Shown: piece after piece, positions 19,381 to 29,149 of the stretch | Layout: every line of letters starts with the position of its first letter | How positions within the stretch are numbered: position 1 is the stretch's first letter | Assembly (NCBI GenBank): GCA_937136055.1 | Contig: CAKZOD010000092.1 | Coordinates: 1-54,078, forward strand | Length of the DNA stretch: 54,078 bases | DNA from: an uncultured Oceanospirillaceae bacterium | GTDB taxonomy: Bacteria > Pseudomonadota > Gammaproteobacteria > Pseudomonadales > Balneatricaceae | Direction of reading: 5' to 3' | Position numbers and translations under genes: made by a program | Notes under the pieces: model-generated | Databases searched by the model: none | What the model saw: the letters and a program-made list of their open reading frames with translations, nothing else | Told to the model about the DNA's origin: nothing

Positions 19381-22098
19381 CTACGCACTCATTGGATTAA
19401 ATTTTTGATGAGGGATATTCAGCGCTTTGCGAGCTAAATCCAGCAGCTCTCCATCAATCATTTGTTGCTCATAAAGCTTTGTTAACGCTGCCCAAGCAAT
19501 ATAGCTTGCATCGACTTCAAAATAATCTCTTAATGTGTCCCTTGCCTCAGAAAGCCCAAACCCATCTGTGCCTAAAACCGCGGGTTCACTTGGCAACCAA
19601 CGGGCAATCCCATTTGCCAATACTTTTGAATGGTCACTGGCAGCAACGAACACACCTGAACTGTTTTTTGTAATCTCTTGAATATAGTTAAGGGAAGGAT
19701 TTTGAGGATTAAGTAAATTACGCCTTTCGACTTCTTGGGCTTCTCTGACTAGTTGCGTATAGCTTGTAACACTCCATAAATCACAACTACAACCATAGTT
19801 TTCGAGTATCGATGCAGCTTTCATCGCTTCTTGTGTAATACTGCCGCTGCTTAGCAGGTGAACCTTCAACTCTGACTTTTCACTCTTTTTAAAGCAGTAC
19901 AGTCCTTTAAGAACACCTTTTTCTATCTCTGCTCCACCCTGCTCTTTTACCTCTTTAATTCCAGGCATAGCATAAGCTTGGTTGTATAACGTAATATAAT
20001 AGAAAATGTTTTCATTCCCCTGATACATACGATCAATGCCATCTCTAATAATGATCGCAAGTTCATAGCCAAATGCAGGGTCATAGCATTGTAAATTAGG
20101 CACTGTACTGGCAATAACATGCGAATGGCCATCTTGGTGTTGTAAGCCTTCACCGTTTAAAGTCGTGCGCCCAGCGGTTGCACCTAATAAAAAGCCTTTT
20201 GCCATAGTATCAGCACATGCCCAGACCATATCTCCCACTCTTTGAAAACCAAACATTGAGTAAAAAATGTAAAACGGAATACTGGGTACTGAGAAATTTG
20301 CATAAGCCGTACCTGCGGCCATAAAGGAGGCCATTGCACCCGTTTCGCAGATACCCTCTTGTAATAGCTGACCGTTTTTAGCCTCTTTATAAGGCAGCAA
20401 ACTACTGGAATCCACCGGTTTGTATTTTTGCCCTTCACTTGAATAAATGCCAAATTGATTAAAGAGCGCTTCCATACCGAAAGTGCGAGCTTCATCCGGC
20501 ACTATCGGCACAATATATTTACCTAACTCTGCATCTTTAAGAAGTTGCGATAATATTCGTACAAATGCCATGGTACTAGATTGCTCGCGTGTGCTGCCTT
20601 GGGTTATTTTACTAAAGCTCTCTAGAGATGGCGCATTCAATAAAGGTGCATCGACGACTCTTTGCGGTAAATAGCCATTGAGTTTATCGCGCTTAGCGTG
20701 CAAATATTGCATTAACACGCTGTCTTCTTCAGGTTTATAAAAATCTGCGGCAGCCAACTGATCATCCGTTAACGGGATATTAAATCGCCTACCCATTTCA
20801 ATACGTTCTTGATCGGTTAGATTTTTCTTTTGATGAGCGGTATTTTGGCCTTCTGCGCTGGCCCCCATTCCCTCACCTTTAACTGTTTTAGCAAGAATTA
20901 CAGTAGGTTTACCGTTTTGTTGAAGCGCTTTTTCAAATGCCGCAAACACCTTATTACGATCGTGACCACCACGCTTAATACAGCGAATTTGCTCATCTGA
21001 AAGTGTTTTCATTAACGCTTCAAGGCGCGGGTCATTCTCAATCCAATGATCTCTCACTGTTTGACCATCTGATACCGTATAGAATTGGTAATCACCATCT
21101 ACCGCTCTATCCATTCTCGCCTGTAAAACACCCTCTGTATCTCTGGAGAAAAGCTCGTCCCACTCACTGCCCCAGATAACTTTAATCACATTCCAGCCAG
21201 CTCCTCGATAGTTCCTTTCAAGCTCTTGGATGATTTTACCATTGCCTCGCACAGGGCCATCTAAACGCTGCAAATTACAGTTAATAACCATCACTAGGTT
21301 ATCAAGATTATCGCGAGTTGCCATATTGATGGTGCCCATTACCTCAGGCTCATCAGATTCACCATCACCAATAAAGCACCAAACTTTGCCGCCGTCAGCA
21401 GCTTTTAGACCTCTGTTTTCAAGGTATTTCATAAACCTTGCTTGGTAGATAGCCGTTGGCGTGGATAACCCCATCGAGGCTGTCGGCGCCTGCCAAAAAT
21501 CAGGCATTCTGCGCGGATGTGGATAAGAGCTTAAACCACCTTCAGGTGCAAGCTCTCGCCTGAAACTTTCTAGCTGAGACGTGGTTAAACGACCTTCAAG
21601 ATATGCACGGGCATACAGACCAGGGGCAGCATGTGCTTGCACCATTATTTGATCACCACCGTAGCGCTCACCTTTGCTCTTGAAAAAATGATTAAAGCCT
21701 ACCTCAAGCATAGTGGCAGCAGATTGATAGGTGGAGATATGACCACCAACACCTGTACCTAAATCATTCGCCTTGAGCACCATAGCCGCTGCGTTCCAGC
21801 GAATAATATTCTCAAGTTGCATTTCCAGTTCATGGTTGCCAGGATAGATTGGCTGATTGACGACAGGTATGGTATTTCGATAGGGGGTATTAAGCGGCGC
21901 ATCTGACACTTCAATATTTTGATTGATCACACTGTTCTGCAATAAACGAAGCAGCTCCTTCGCTCGATGTCCACCTTGATGCGCGATGACATCACGCATC
22001 GCTGATAACCATTCTGTGTTTTCAAGGGCGATATCCTGTTCATCAAACATATCTTCCAGTGTGTCATTAATATTACTGTGTGCTGTATTTTGTGTCAT
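19381..22098 (-). CDS. aceE: Pyruvate dehydrogenase E1 component, homodimeric type (AceE family)
   Basis: 905 residues, slightly longer than E. coli AceE (887). The thiamine-diphosphate motif GDGESDEPEVMG...NCNLQRLDGPV lies near residues 243-280, and the transketolase-like and C-terminal domains are complete. It catalyses decarboxylation and reductive acetylation of the lipoyl E2 partner. Unlike usual gammaproteobacterial loci, no E2 (aceF) or E3 (lpd) gene follows; the next gene is a kinase on the other strand. It may therefore be a second E1 paralogue acting on another 2-oxo acid (the P. putida MdeB protein is an example of such a paralogue) and borrowing E2/E3 from elsewhere. A GntR-type gene diverges from it. 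Confidence 0.88.
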   Translation of the reverse strand: MTQNTAHSNINDTLEDMFDEQDIALENTEWLSAMRDVIAHQGGHRAKELLRLLQNSVINQNIEVSDAPLNTPYRNTIPVVNQPIYPGNHELEMQLENIIRWNAAAMVLKANDLGTGVGGHISTYQSAATMLEVGFNHFFKSKGERYGGDQIMVQAHAAPGLYARAYLEGRLTTSQLESFRRELAPEGGLSSYPHPRRMPDFWQAPTASMGLSTPTAIYQARFMKYLENRGLKAADGGKVWCFIGDGESDEPEVMGTINMATRDNLDNLVMVINCNLQRLDGPVRGNGKIIQELERNYRGAGWNVIKVIWGSEWDELFSRDTEGVLQARMDRAVDGDYQFYTVSDGQTVRDHWIENDPRLEALMKTLSDEQIRCIKRGGHDRNKVFAAFEKALQQNGKPTVILAKTVKGEGMGASAEGQNTAHQKKNLTDQERIEMGRRFNIPLTDDQLAAADFYKPEEDSVLMQYLHAKRDKLNGYLPQRVVDAPLLNAPSLESFSKITQGSTREQSSTMAFVRILSQLLKDAELGKYIVPIVPDEARTFGMEALFNQFGIYSSEGQKYKPVDSSSLLPYKEAKNGQLLQEGICETGAMASFMAAGTAYANFSVPSIPFYIFYSMFGFQRVGDMVWACADTMAKGFLLGATAGRTTLNGEGLQHQDGHSHVIASTVPNLQCYDPAFGYELAIIIRDGIDRMYQGNENIFYYITLYNQAYAMPGIKEVKEQGGAEIEKGVLKGLYCFKKSEKSELKVHLLSSGSITQEAMKAASILENYGCSCDLWSVTSYTQLVREAQEVERRNLLNPQNPSLNYIQEITKNSSGVFVAASDHSKVLANGIARWLPSEPAVLGTDGFGLSEARDTLRDYFEVDASYIAWAALTKLYEQQMIDGELLDLARKALNIPHQKFNPMSA

Positions 22099-22342
22099 GC
22101 GTGATCCTCATGGAACTGTTCATTTGAGTCTCTAAGAAACGTAACCTGCATGGATAAAACAATTAAAATGAATGGCATAGCATCATCAGCGAAAACTTTG
22201 CATAAACCTTTTGCCATTTCATAGGCAGTGCTGTGCCGCATTTAGCTATTGAACCTGTTTTAACCGCCATATTATCAGTGGGTCGTTAAGTTGAGATCTC
22301 TTCTTATATTTATGTTTTCTCAAGAGTACATTATGTTTAATG

Positions 22343-22348
22343 TATAAT
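22343..22348 (+). promoter_or_regulatory. Candidate -10 hexamer for the GntR gene
   Basis: A perfect TATAAT lies about 105 bp before the gntR start, but the -35 position (22320-22325, TCAAGA) is a poor match. The palindromic operator lies just downstream, which would allow repression of this promoter. Confidence 0.35.
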
Positions 22349-22363
22349 GAAGCCACTTTTATA

Positions 22364-22381
22364 AAAAGTGCATGCACTTTT
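22364..22381. promoter_or_regulatory. 18-bp perfect palindrome, candidate GntR operator
   Basis: AAAAGTGCATGCACTTTT is perfectly palindromic, and its left arm also pairs with an overlapping upstream CACTTTT (TATA spacer region), giving three half-sites in a row. It sits between the divergent aceE and GntR-family genes. This is the position and symmetry expected for a GntR dimer that controls both. Confidence 0.65.
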
Positions 22382-22453
22382 ATACTGATATATTAATTAG
22401 GTTTAATATTGATTATTTGATATGGTTAGCTTTCTTGAATAACAGGCACTTTA

Positions 22454-23122
22454 ATGACTAACCTCCCTATTTTTGATGAAGACTCTGAACTTCGTCTTTC
22501 TGATCAAATCCACCAGCTGTTACTGGGTCGCATCTTAAGCGGCGAGATGAAAGCTGGTGATATTGTTGCAGAAAAAAAACTAGCAACTGAGCTCGGTGTT
22601 AGTCGAACCCCTGTTCACGATGCTCTTAGAGACCTCATTAAAGATGGCTTTATCTACCAAGAAAAAAATAAGCGCCCAGTTATCAAAGGCTTCAGCGTTG
22701 ATGAAGTCTATGACATCTTTGATATTCGTATTTTATTAGAGGGGGAAGCTTGCTATCGCGCTGCGACACGTATTGATCGAGCAACTTTAGCAAGACTACG
22801 CCAGAGTGCCGACGAGTTAAATAGTGCCGATAAAGATCAACGGTGGCTCAGTATTTGGGCCCAGTTTGATGATGATTTTCACGATAGTATTGCAAAGGCC
22901 AGTGGCAGCAAGCGTTTGCATCAAGATATTATTAAACACAGGCTCTCTCACCGAGCGCTTAATATTCAAGCCAAAAGCCCCTACTCTTTTAGTAATTCAC
23001 TACAAGAACATATTGTTATTCTTGATCATTTGGATAGTAGAGATAGCGAGCAAGCCAAAATTGCGATGCAAAACCATATTCGAGAATCTCAGATACTGTT
23101 TGTCAGTCAGTTCTCCTCCTAA
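22454..23122 (+). CDS. GntR-family transcriptional regulator (FCD-type)
   Basis: 222 residues. N-terminal winged helix (about 12-80) with the GntR pattern ELRLSDQIHQLLLGRILSG then ELGVSRTPVHDALRDL. The C-terminal all-helical FCD ligand domain (about 88-212) includes the metal-site-like FDDDFHDSI and QEHIVILDHL residues. The FCD subgroup usually binds small organic acids. Divergent from aceE with a strong palindrome between them, so it probably controls aceE in response to pyruvate or a related 2-oxo acid. It is not the classic PdhR context, where the regulator precedes aceEF on the same strand. Confidence 0.85.
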   Translation: MTNLPIFDEDSELRLSDQIHQLLLGRILSGEMKAGDIVAEKKLATELGVSRTPVHDALRDLIKDGFIYQEKNKRPVIKGFSVDEVYDIFDIRILLEGEACYRAATRIDRATLARLRQSADELNSADKDQRWLSIWAQFDDDFHDSIAKASGSKRLHQDIIKHRLSHRALNIQAKSPYSFSNSLQEHIVILDHLDSRDSEQAKIAMQNHIRESQILFVSQFSS

Positions 23123-23410
23123 CACAGCCTTTACGAGTATTGATAGGCTATATTTAAACGCTTTCTGTGTAGTATCTATCTAAGATTCAACAATTTAGTA
23201 TTCCCTTTAAAACCATCGCAATACAGATCATTTTCATTTTTAGCCAACTGCTTTGTTATTTTGTTTACGCGCCATTCAACATAAGATCTTTTTTACTGTG
23301 CTTTACTATATTTATTAGGAATTTGAGCTATATTTTTATTAGGTTGCTTAAAATTTATAAAGTATTGACCACCATCGTTTTTAACATCCCCTGATAAGGT
23401 TAATTTTTGA

Positions 23411-25366
23411 ATGTTAAAAGAAACAGAATTAAATATCTTCCAAGACTTCCACAGCGCAATGTGGATTTATGACTCTTTAAATAACAAGATTCATTGGGCA
23501 AATAAAGAAGCTATCGCTTTTTGGCGTAAAAAAGATCATCAAGAACTTTACCAATTTGACTTTTCAATCGATCAGTCAGAGGTTGATCGTGCTGTTATAA
23601 AGGAAGATTTAGAGGAATATAAACAAGGAAAAGAGCGCTCTCAATGGTGCTCTTTCACACCAGCCGATATTGCGAAAGAAGTGTATTGCCATTTTTCAGG
23701 GGTCGAGATGAGCGATGGCCGCATTGAAACTCTAGTGCAAATTATCGTCAGTAAAGTGAGCTTAGATTCCGAACTTTCTGTTCACACTACCTCAACCCTT
23801 GTCTCTTTATGGAATATCTCTGGTCAACTAACGAGTTCGAATCGCTTATTCAATACCTATTATGGGGACAAACTCACTCGCTTTCCCGATCTATTTAATT
23901 CCCAATCTCAAGCAGATTCCCTGTGGGACAAGGTATTAACTGAAGGACAAGCAGAACAAGAGCTCTGTTTAGAGACTCTCGATGGTAACCGCTGGTATCA
24001 ACTCAACTTGGTACTCAACAAAAAAGGTCATACTCAACACGTTACTTTGCGTCAATTAGATACTACTGCCCGTAAGCACCGTGAGCTGCACCATCAAAAA
24101 CTGGCGACTACTGATCAACTCACGCAAATTCACAACCGCTTTGGCGTCACTCAAATTATTGAAAAAACAATCAATAACCGCACGCCTTTTACCTTGTTTT
24201 TAATTGATTTAGACAAATTTAAAAACATCAATGATTATTACGGTCATGAAAAAGGTGATGCTTTGCTAAAAGCGGTTGCTTTCAGATTACAACGTATTTT
24301 TGTCAATGCTATCGCTATTTCTCGATTAGGTGGGGATGAGTTTTTACTCTTAATGCCTGCGAAAGATGCACAGAGCAAGAAAGAAGAAGGTTCTCGGCTA
24401 ACCCGCTGTTTAAACACCCCTTATCATATCAGCGGTCTTGGCAATGTGCAGTCAGGTGCCAGTATTGGCGTAGTTAATTACCCTGCAGATGCAAATACCA
24501 TGAGCGAGTTACTTCTACTGGCAGATACCGCTATGTACTGCTCTAAAACATCGCGTTTTGACGGCTGCTCTTTCTTTGATCCTGAAATGGCTCAGCCTTT
24601 AATCAAGCGCCAAAATATACGTAACAGCCTAAAAGAAACCATTGATAATTCTGGGTTTTTATATCACTACGAGCCTATTTTGATGATTGATGACCGCTCA
24701 ATTGCCTATAGCGAAATACAAACCTGCTGGCTACATCCTGAACTAGGTATGTTAAACAGTCCAGAGTTCTACCCTATCGCGGATGAGCTATCAGTGATGC
24801 ATGACATTGAGTTATTAACGCTGATGCAAGCATGTAAACAAATATACAAAGACAGTACCCAATTACCCATTTTGATTAAAGTATCCATTAACGAACTACT
24901 CTCGGGGCGAACACTCAAAAATTTAGAAACGCTTTCTCTACAAATTGCGAGTATTCCTTACAAATTGCAAATTGCTATTATGGAAGATGAAATAGCTTCT
25001 CGAGAGTTTGCCGTAGCCAAACAGCTGGAGCAAATTTCAGCCATGAAAATCACCATAGTATTGGATAATTTTTCGGTAGGTGGTATGAATTTAACTAAGC
25101 TATCAAAGCTGCCCATTGACATCATTCGCTTCCACGAAGATTTCACCGTATCTCTTAATAAACAAGCTGTTAACTCGCAAAACACAGATTTTACTGGCTA
25201 CCTACTCACCTGTGCAAAGCATGCTAAGTACCGAGTAATATGTAAAGGCGTAACAGATTTAGATACGGTTATGAAACTACTCGCTCTGGGGTGTGATTTT
25301 GTGCAAGATTTGCCCATTCACTTAATCAACAAAAGCAGTGTTGAAAAGGCAAATATCCTTTTGTAA
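23411..25366 (+). CDS. GGDEF protein with degenerate EAL domain
   Basis: 651 residues. An N-terminal PAS-like region (about 5-110, FHSAMWIYDSLNNKIHWANKEA) is followed by a less clear second sensory segment (to about 215). A GGDEF domain (about 225-385) has intact motif GGDEF at 307-311 and DQLTQIHNR at its start, so cyclic-di-GMP synthesis is expected. No RxxD inhibitory site is seen just before it. The C-terminal EAL domain is degenerate: the EAL motif reads EIQ (435-437), DDFG reads DNFS (552-555), and the IKID-type motif is IIRF. Phosphodiesterase activity is therefore unlikely; the domain may bind ligand or partner. No membrane segment. Confidence 0.85.
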   Translation: MLKETELNIFQDFHSAMWIYDSLNNKIHWANKEAIAFWRKKDHQELYQFDFSIDQSEVDRAVIKEDLEEYKQGKERSQWCSFTPADIAKEVYCHFSGVEMSDGRIETLVQIIVSKVSLDSELSVHTTSTLVSLWNISGQLTSSNRLFNTYYGDKLTRFPDLFNSQSQADSLWDKVLTEGQAEQELCLETLDGNRWYQLNLVLNKKGHTQHVTLRQLDTTARKHRELHHQKLATTDQLTQIHNRFGVTQIIEKTINNRTPFTLFLIDLDKFKNINDYYGHEKGDALLKAVAFRLQRIFVNAIAISRLGGDEFLLLMPAKDAQSKKEEGSRLTRCLNTPYHISGLGNVQSGASIGVVNYPADANTMSELLLLADTAMYCSKTSRFDGCSFFDPEMAQPLIKRQNIRNSLKETIDNSGFLYHYEPILMIDDRSIAYSEIQTCWLHPELGMLNSPEFYPIADELSVMHDIELLTLMQACKQIYKDSTQLPILIKVSINELLSGRTLKNLETLSLQIASIPYKLQIAIMEDEIASREFAVAKQLEQISAMKITIVLDNFSVGGMNLTKLSKLPIDIIRFHEDFTVSLNKQAVNSQNTDFTGYLLTCAKHAKYRVICKGVTDLDTVMKLLALGCDFVQDLPIHLINKSSVEKANILL

Positions 25367-25432
25367 CGCGTTTTCTCATTCTACAACAACTGTGTTTAAT
25401 AGCGCTTTTAGTGTTGTTATCAACGCTGTGCA

Positions 25433-26383
25433 TCAGTTTTTTTGCGAAGCCGATTTTTTGCGAAACATTGGTAAAAGCTGTACTGCGAATACTGAAAACA
25501 CGATGAGCATAATGCCGATCACTGCCAAGGTATTGAGATCACTGGCAACAATGATACCGCTCCACCAGCCAATAGATGCAGCGATCGCGGTAAATGTAAA
25601 ACTGAAAACCGGCGTTAACGCTAACATTGCACCAACTTGAGCTGTTGGCCAATACTTCATCGCCTGTCCAAAGCAACCATAGGCTATCAACGTATTTACC
25701 GCACAGAACATAGCAATAACCCAATGATCTGACTTCATTTGAGAGAAGTGGCTAAAATCACTCAGCGGTGCAATTAACAATATCCCTGCCCCATAGATAT
25801 AGAGCAACACATTACCCGGTGTTAGCCGGCTGATGAGCAGCTTTTGAATCAGCGCATAACACACCCAAGACAATGCTGAGAATTGAACAATAATGATCCC
25901 AATCCACACATTGCTACTTTGCTGGTCAGAAAAGTCTAAATAGGGGTGGAAGAACAGCAGCATACCCAGTGCTAAAGTCGCAAAACACGTCATTTGCAGC
26001 GCTGATAAACGCTCTTTAAAAAACAACATACCGCCAAAAGCAAGGAAAAAAGGTGCCGTTTGAAAATTGAGTTGCGCAGGACCAGGTTGTAAATAATCCA
26101 AGCTATAGACAAAGGTGATGTAATTGGTAAGTGAAAATATAGCTGCTAAAGTTAGCTTTCCCCAATCTGCTAATACTAAGTCCCTAAACTGGCTCAAATT
26201 GCCAGATATTTTTTGTAGGCCGATGCTGACAATAAAGGCTATGAAAAAACGAAACCATGTTAGGGTGATCGGATCAATAAAACCTGCCGATAACTTTAAG
26301 GCAATCGGTAACATTCCCCAAAACAAAATAGCAGTCGTAGCAAAAAAAAGGCCGAGCTTAAATTGCTGAAATTGAGAATTCAT
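25433..26383 (-). CDS. EamA/DMT-family membrane transporter
   Basis: 316 residues with ten hydrophobic segments in two repeats, each beginning with the EamA pattern (repeat 1 from residue 10, repeat 2 near 165). Members of the drug/metabolite transporter superfamily typically export amino acids or small metabolites; this one cannot be assigned. The gene converges with the GGDEF gene and is preceded at 26602-26632 by the terminator of the next operon. Confidence 0.82.
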   Translation of the reverse strand: MNSQFQQFKLGLFFATTAILFWGMLPIALKLSAGFIDPITLTWFRFFIAFIVSIGLQKISGNLSQFRDLVLADWGKLTLAAIFSLTNYITFVYSLDYLQPGPAQLNFQTAPFFLAFGGMLFFKERLSALQMTCFATLALGMLLFFHPYLDFSDQQSSNVWIGIIIVQFSALSWVCYALIQKLLISRLTPGNVLLYIYGAGILLIAPLSDFSHFSQMKSDHWVIAMFCAVNTLIAYGCFGQAMKYWPTAQVGAMLALTPVFSFTFTAIAASIGWWSGIIVASDLNTLAVIGIMLIVFSVFAVQLLPMFRKKSASQKN

Positions 26384-26601
26384 TACATTCCTTATTTTGC
26401 TTGCACGGTGAATAAAAGATCGCGCTAGCTTGGACTAGTTTCTCAACAAAAGCCAATAGTTAATTCATTCAGGCCCTATAATTTTTTTCCAAGGCCTCCC
26501 TATAAGAACGCCTCGCATCACACAAGAAAACTCCCTTATTATCAGTTAATTAAAATCTTTTATAAAAGCTATACCTGAAATAGTAACAGGGGGTACAAAC
26601 A

Positions 26602-26632
26602 AAAAAGCGATACCTTTTGGGTATCGCTTTTT
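26602..26632. terminator. Rho-independent terminator of the one-carbon operon
   Basis: Arms AAAAAGCGATAC (26602-26613) and GTATCGCTTTTT (26621-26632) pair perfectly over 12 bp with a 7-nt loop. It lies 12 bp after the stop of the FAD-GcvT gene on the minus strand and would also work on the plus strand. Confidence 0.9.
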
Positions 26633-26644
26633 ATCAGTGCTAGT

Positions 26645-29095
26645 TTAGCACTTAATTCTTTCCATCTTAGGATCGTAAAAAGACCTTAAGGATGGAGTTA
26701 CTGCATAGCGCTCACACTCTACTTCAATTTCAAATGTACTACTCTCTAGCCAATCCTTACTCACTCCCTGATCGTACTCAACGTAACCCATCGCAACTGT
26801 TGCACCTAAGGTATGACAGAACATACCCGCGGTTGTGCGCCCTACTATCTCACCATTGGCGTAGATAGGTTCTTCGTGGTAACAAAGAGGTTCTGGGTTT
26901 TCAAATAAGAAGGCGATAAAGCGTTTCTTCAAGGTTCCTTGCTCTTTTTGTGCTAATAGCGCTTCTTTACCAATAAAGCCGCCCTCTTTATTAAAATCAG
27001 AGGCAAAACCTAAACCTGCTTCAAGCGCTGTATCTGCATCAGTAATATCATGACCCCAATGGCGATAGCATTTTTCCATACGCAGTGAGTTCATTGTATG
27101 GTAACCATAAGGGCGAATACCGAACTCTTCACCAGCTTCACACACTGCATCATAAACACTTGGTGCATATTCTGTTGGAATATACAGCTCCCAACCTAGC
27201 TCACCCACATAAGTGATACGCGATGCACGCACAACCGCATAATGCATATCAATTTCTTGGGAGCTAGCAAATGGGAAGGCTTCGTTGCTCATATCTGCTT
27301 GTGTTAGTTTCGCTAATGTCTCACGTGATTTTGGCCCCATCACAGTCACAACAGCCATCGCTGACGTCATATCGGTAATTACTACTAAGCCATCTTTCAG
27401 CTTATTACGTGCTAACCAATCCATATCACGGTTTTGACAAGCGACACCTGACACTACTAAAAAGCGCTGCTCACTAAGGCGTGTAACGGTTACATCAGCT
27501 TCAATACCACCGCGATCATTCAACCATTGGGTGTATACCATTCTACCTACTGCAACATCGATGTTATTTGAGCAAACACGATTTAACAATGAAAGTGCAT
27601 CCGGCCCTTCAACTTGGTATTTTGAGAATGAACTTTGATCAATAACACCTACGCTATTGCGCACTGCATTGTGCTCTTGTGCATTATTTTCAAACCAGTT
27701 TTGGCGCCCAAAAGAGTATTCGTAACTAGCATCTTGCCCTTTATTGGCAAACCAGTTAGCGCGCTCCCAACCACTTTCAGTACCAAAAACAGCACCTTGC
27801 GCTTTTAGCTGATCATGTAACACTGAGCGGCGCACACCGCGGGCAGTTTTGAATTGCTTAAACGGGTAATGTGTTTCATACAATAGCCCCAATGTTTCAG
27901 TCGTACGCTCTTGTAAGTACGCTTGCGTGCCTTGGAATGGCATATTACGACGAATATCAACATCCCATAAATCTTGCGGTGCATGGCCTTTTTTAATCCA
28001 CTCAGCCAGCATCTTACCGGCACCTCCAGCTGATTGAATGCCCACTGAGTTAAAGCCTGCTGCTACAAAGTAGTTTTTAAGCTCAGGCGCTTCACCTAAA
28101 TGATAACGGTCATCTGGGGTGAATGACTCAGGTCCATTGAAAAACACCTGCAAACCGGTTTTTTCAAGTTCAGGTACACGATTCATCGCCGCTTCTAAAT
28201 AAGGCTCTAGGTGATCAAAATCCTCCGGTAGCTCATCAAAGAAGAAATCTTCAGGAATGCCATCCATGCCCCATGGTTTAGCACCTGGTTCAAACATGCC
28301 CACTAATAACTTACCTGCATCTTCCTTGTAGTAGCAGTAGCCATCCATATCGCGCAGTGTCGGTAAGCCCGTGCCAAGGTTTGGCATATTCTCAGTGACT
28401 ACATAGAAATGCTCAGCGGCGTGTAGTGGAACGTTCACCCCTGCTTTTTTGCCAAACTCACGTGCCCACATGCCAGAACAGTTAACCACGTATTCGGCGT
28501 CAATGTCTCCTTGCTCGGTAATCACACCTGCCGCTTTGCCATCGCGAATTTTCATATCAAGCACTTTTACGCCTTCAATGATTTGCGCACCACCCATGCG
28601 TGCGCCTTTTGCCAGTGCTTGCGTTACATCAACAGGATTAGTCACCCCATCATAAGGCAGATGAATCGCACCTATTACATCATCAATGTTCAATAGCGGC
28701 CAAAGATCTTTAGCTTGTTGCGGATCGATTACATCACATGGGAAACCTGCCACTTTTGCCATTGAAGCGCCGCGTTTAATTTCAGCTAAACGCTCTTTAT
28801 TAGTCGCAATAGTCAATGATCCGTTACGTACAAAGCCTGTCGCTTGGCCTGTTTCAGCTTGCAATCCTTCATACAAATCCGCACTGTATTTTGCCAGCAT
28901 CGACATATTATAAGTTGCACGTAGTGTTGGCACTAAACCCGCTGCATGCCAGGTTGTGCCACACGTTAGCTGCCTGCGCTCTAACAGCACCACATCTGTA
29001 AACCCAAGTTTTGTAAGATGGTAGGCTACACTGCACCCTATTACACCACCACCAACGATAACGACTTGCGCCGAAGAAGGAATCTTATTTGTCAT
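26645..29095 (-). CDS. FAD-dependent dimethylglycine/sarcosine dehydrogenase-type enzyme with GcvT domain
   Basis: 816 residues. N-terminal D-amino-acid-oxidase-like FAD domain with GGGVIG at 15-20 and the CGTTWHAAG motif, whose His50 corresponds to the residue that carries covalent FAD in dimethylglycine dehydrogenase. A central FAO_M segment (about 370-425) and C-terminal GcvT and GcvT_C domains (about 430-805) bind tetrahydrofolate. The family oxidatively removes N-methyl groups from dimethylglycine or sarcosine, giving 5,10-methylene-THF and passing electrons to ETF. Here purU, etfA and etfB lie directly upstream on the same strand, which supports that role. The precise methylated amine is undecided; DMSP demethylase is unlikely because DmdA lacks the FAD domain. 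Confidence 0.88.
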   Translation of the reverse strand: MTNKIPSSAQVVIVGGGVIGCSVAYHLTKLGFTDVVLLERRQLTCGTTWHAAGLVPTLRATYNMSMLAKYSADLYEGLQAETGQATGFVRNGSLTIATNKERLAEIKRGASMAKVAGFPCDVIDPQQAKDLWPLLNIDDVIGAIHLPYDGVTNPVDVTQALAKGARMGGAQIIEGVKVLDMKIRDGKAAGVITEQGDIDAEYVVNCSGMWAREFGKKAGVNVPLHAAEHFYVVTENMPNLGTGLPTLRDMDGYCYYKEDAGKLLVGMFEPGAKPWGMDGIPEDFFFDELPEDFDHLEPYLEAAMNRVPELEKTGLQVFFNGPESFTPDDRYHLGEAPELKNYFVAAGFNSVGIQSAGGAGKMLAEWIKKGHAPQDLWDVDIRRNMPFQGTQAYLQERTTETLGLLYETHYPFKQFKTARGVRRSVLHDQLKAQGAVFGTESGWERANWFANKGQDASYEYSFGRQNWFENNAQEHNAVRNSVGVIDQSSFSKYQVEGPDALSLLNRVCSNNIDVAVGRMVYTQWLNDRGGIEADVTVTRLSEQRFLVVSGVACQNRDMDWLARNKLKDGLVVITDMTSAMAVVTVMGPKSRETLAKLTQADMSNEAFPFASSQEIDMHYAVVRASRITYVGELGWELYIPTEYAPSVYDAVCEAGEEFGIRPYGYHTMNSLRMEKCYRHWGHDITDADTALEAGLGFASDFNKEGGFIGKEALLAQKEQGTLKKRFIAFLFENPEPLCYHEEPIYANGEIVGRTTAGMFCHTLGATVAMGYVEYDQGVSKDWLESSTFEIEVECERYAVTPSLRSFYDPKMERIKC

Positions 29096-29149
29096 TTATA
29101 TTTCCCCATGCGCTGCACTGGTGCAAGCACATTGTATTTAAATAGGTTA

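Noticed and set aside
26645..29095. DMSP demethylase (DmdA)
   Set aside because: DmdA is a single GcvT-fold protein without the FAD oxidoreductase domain that is clear here.
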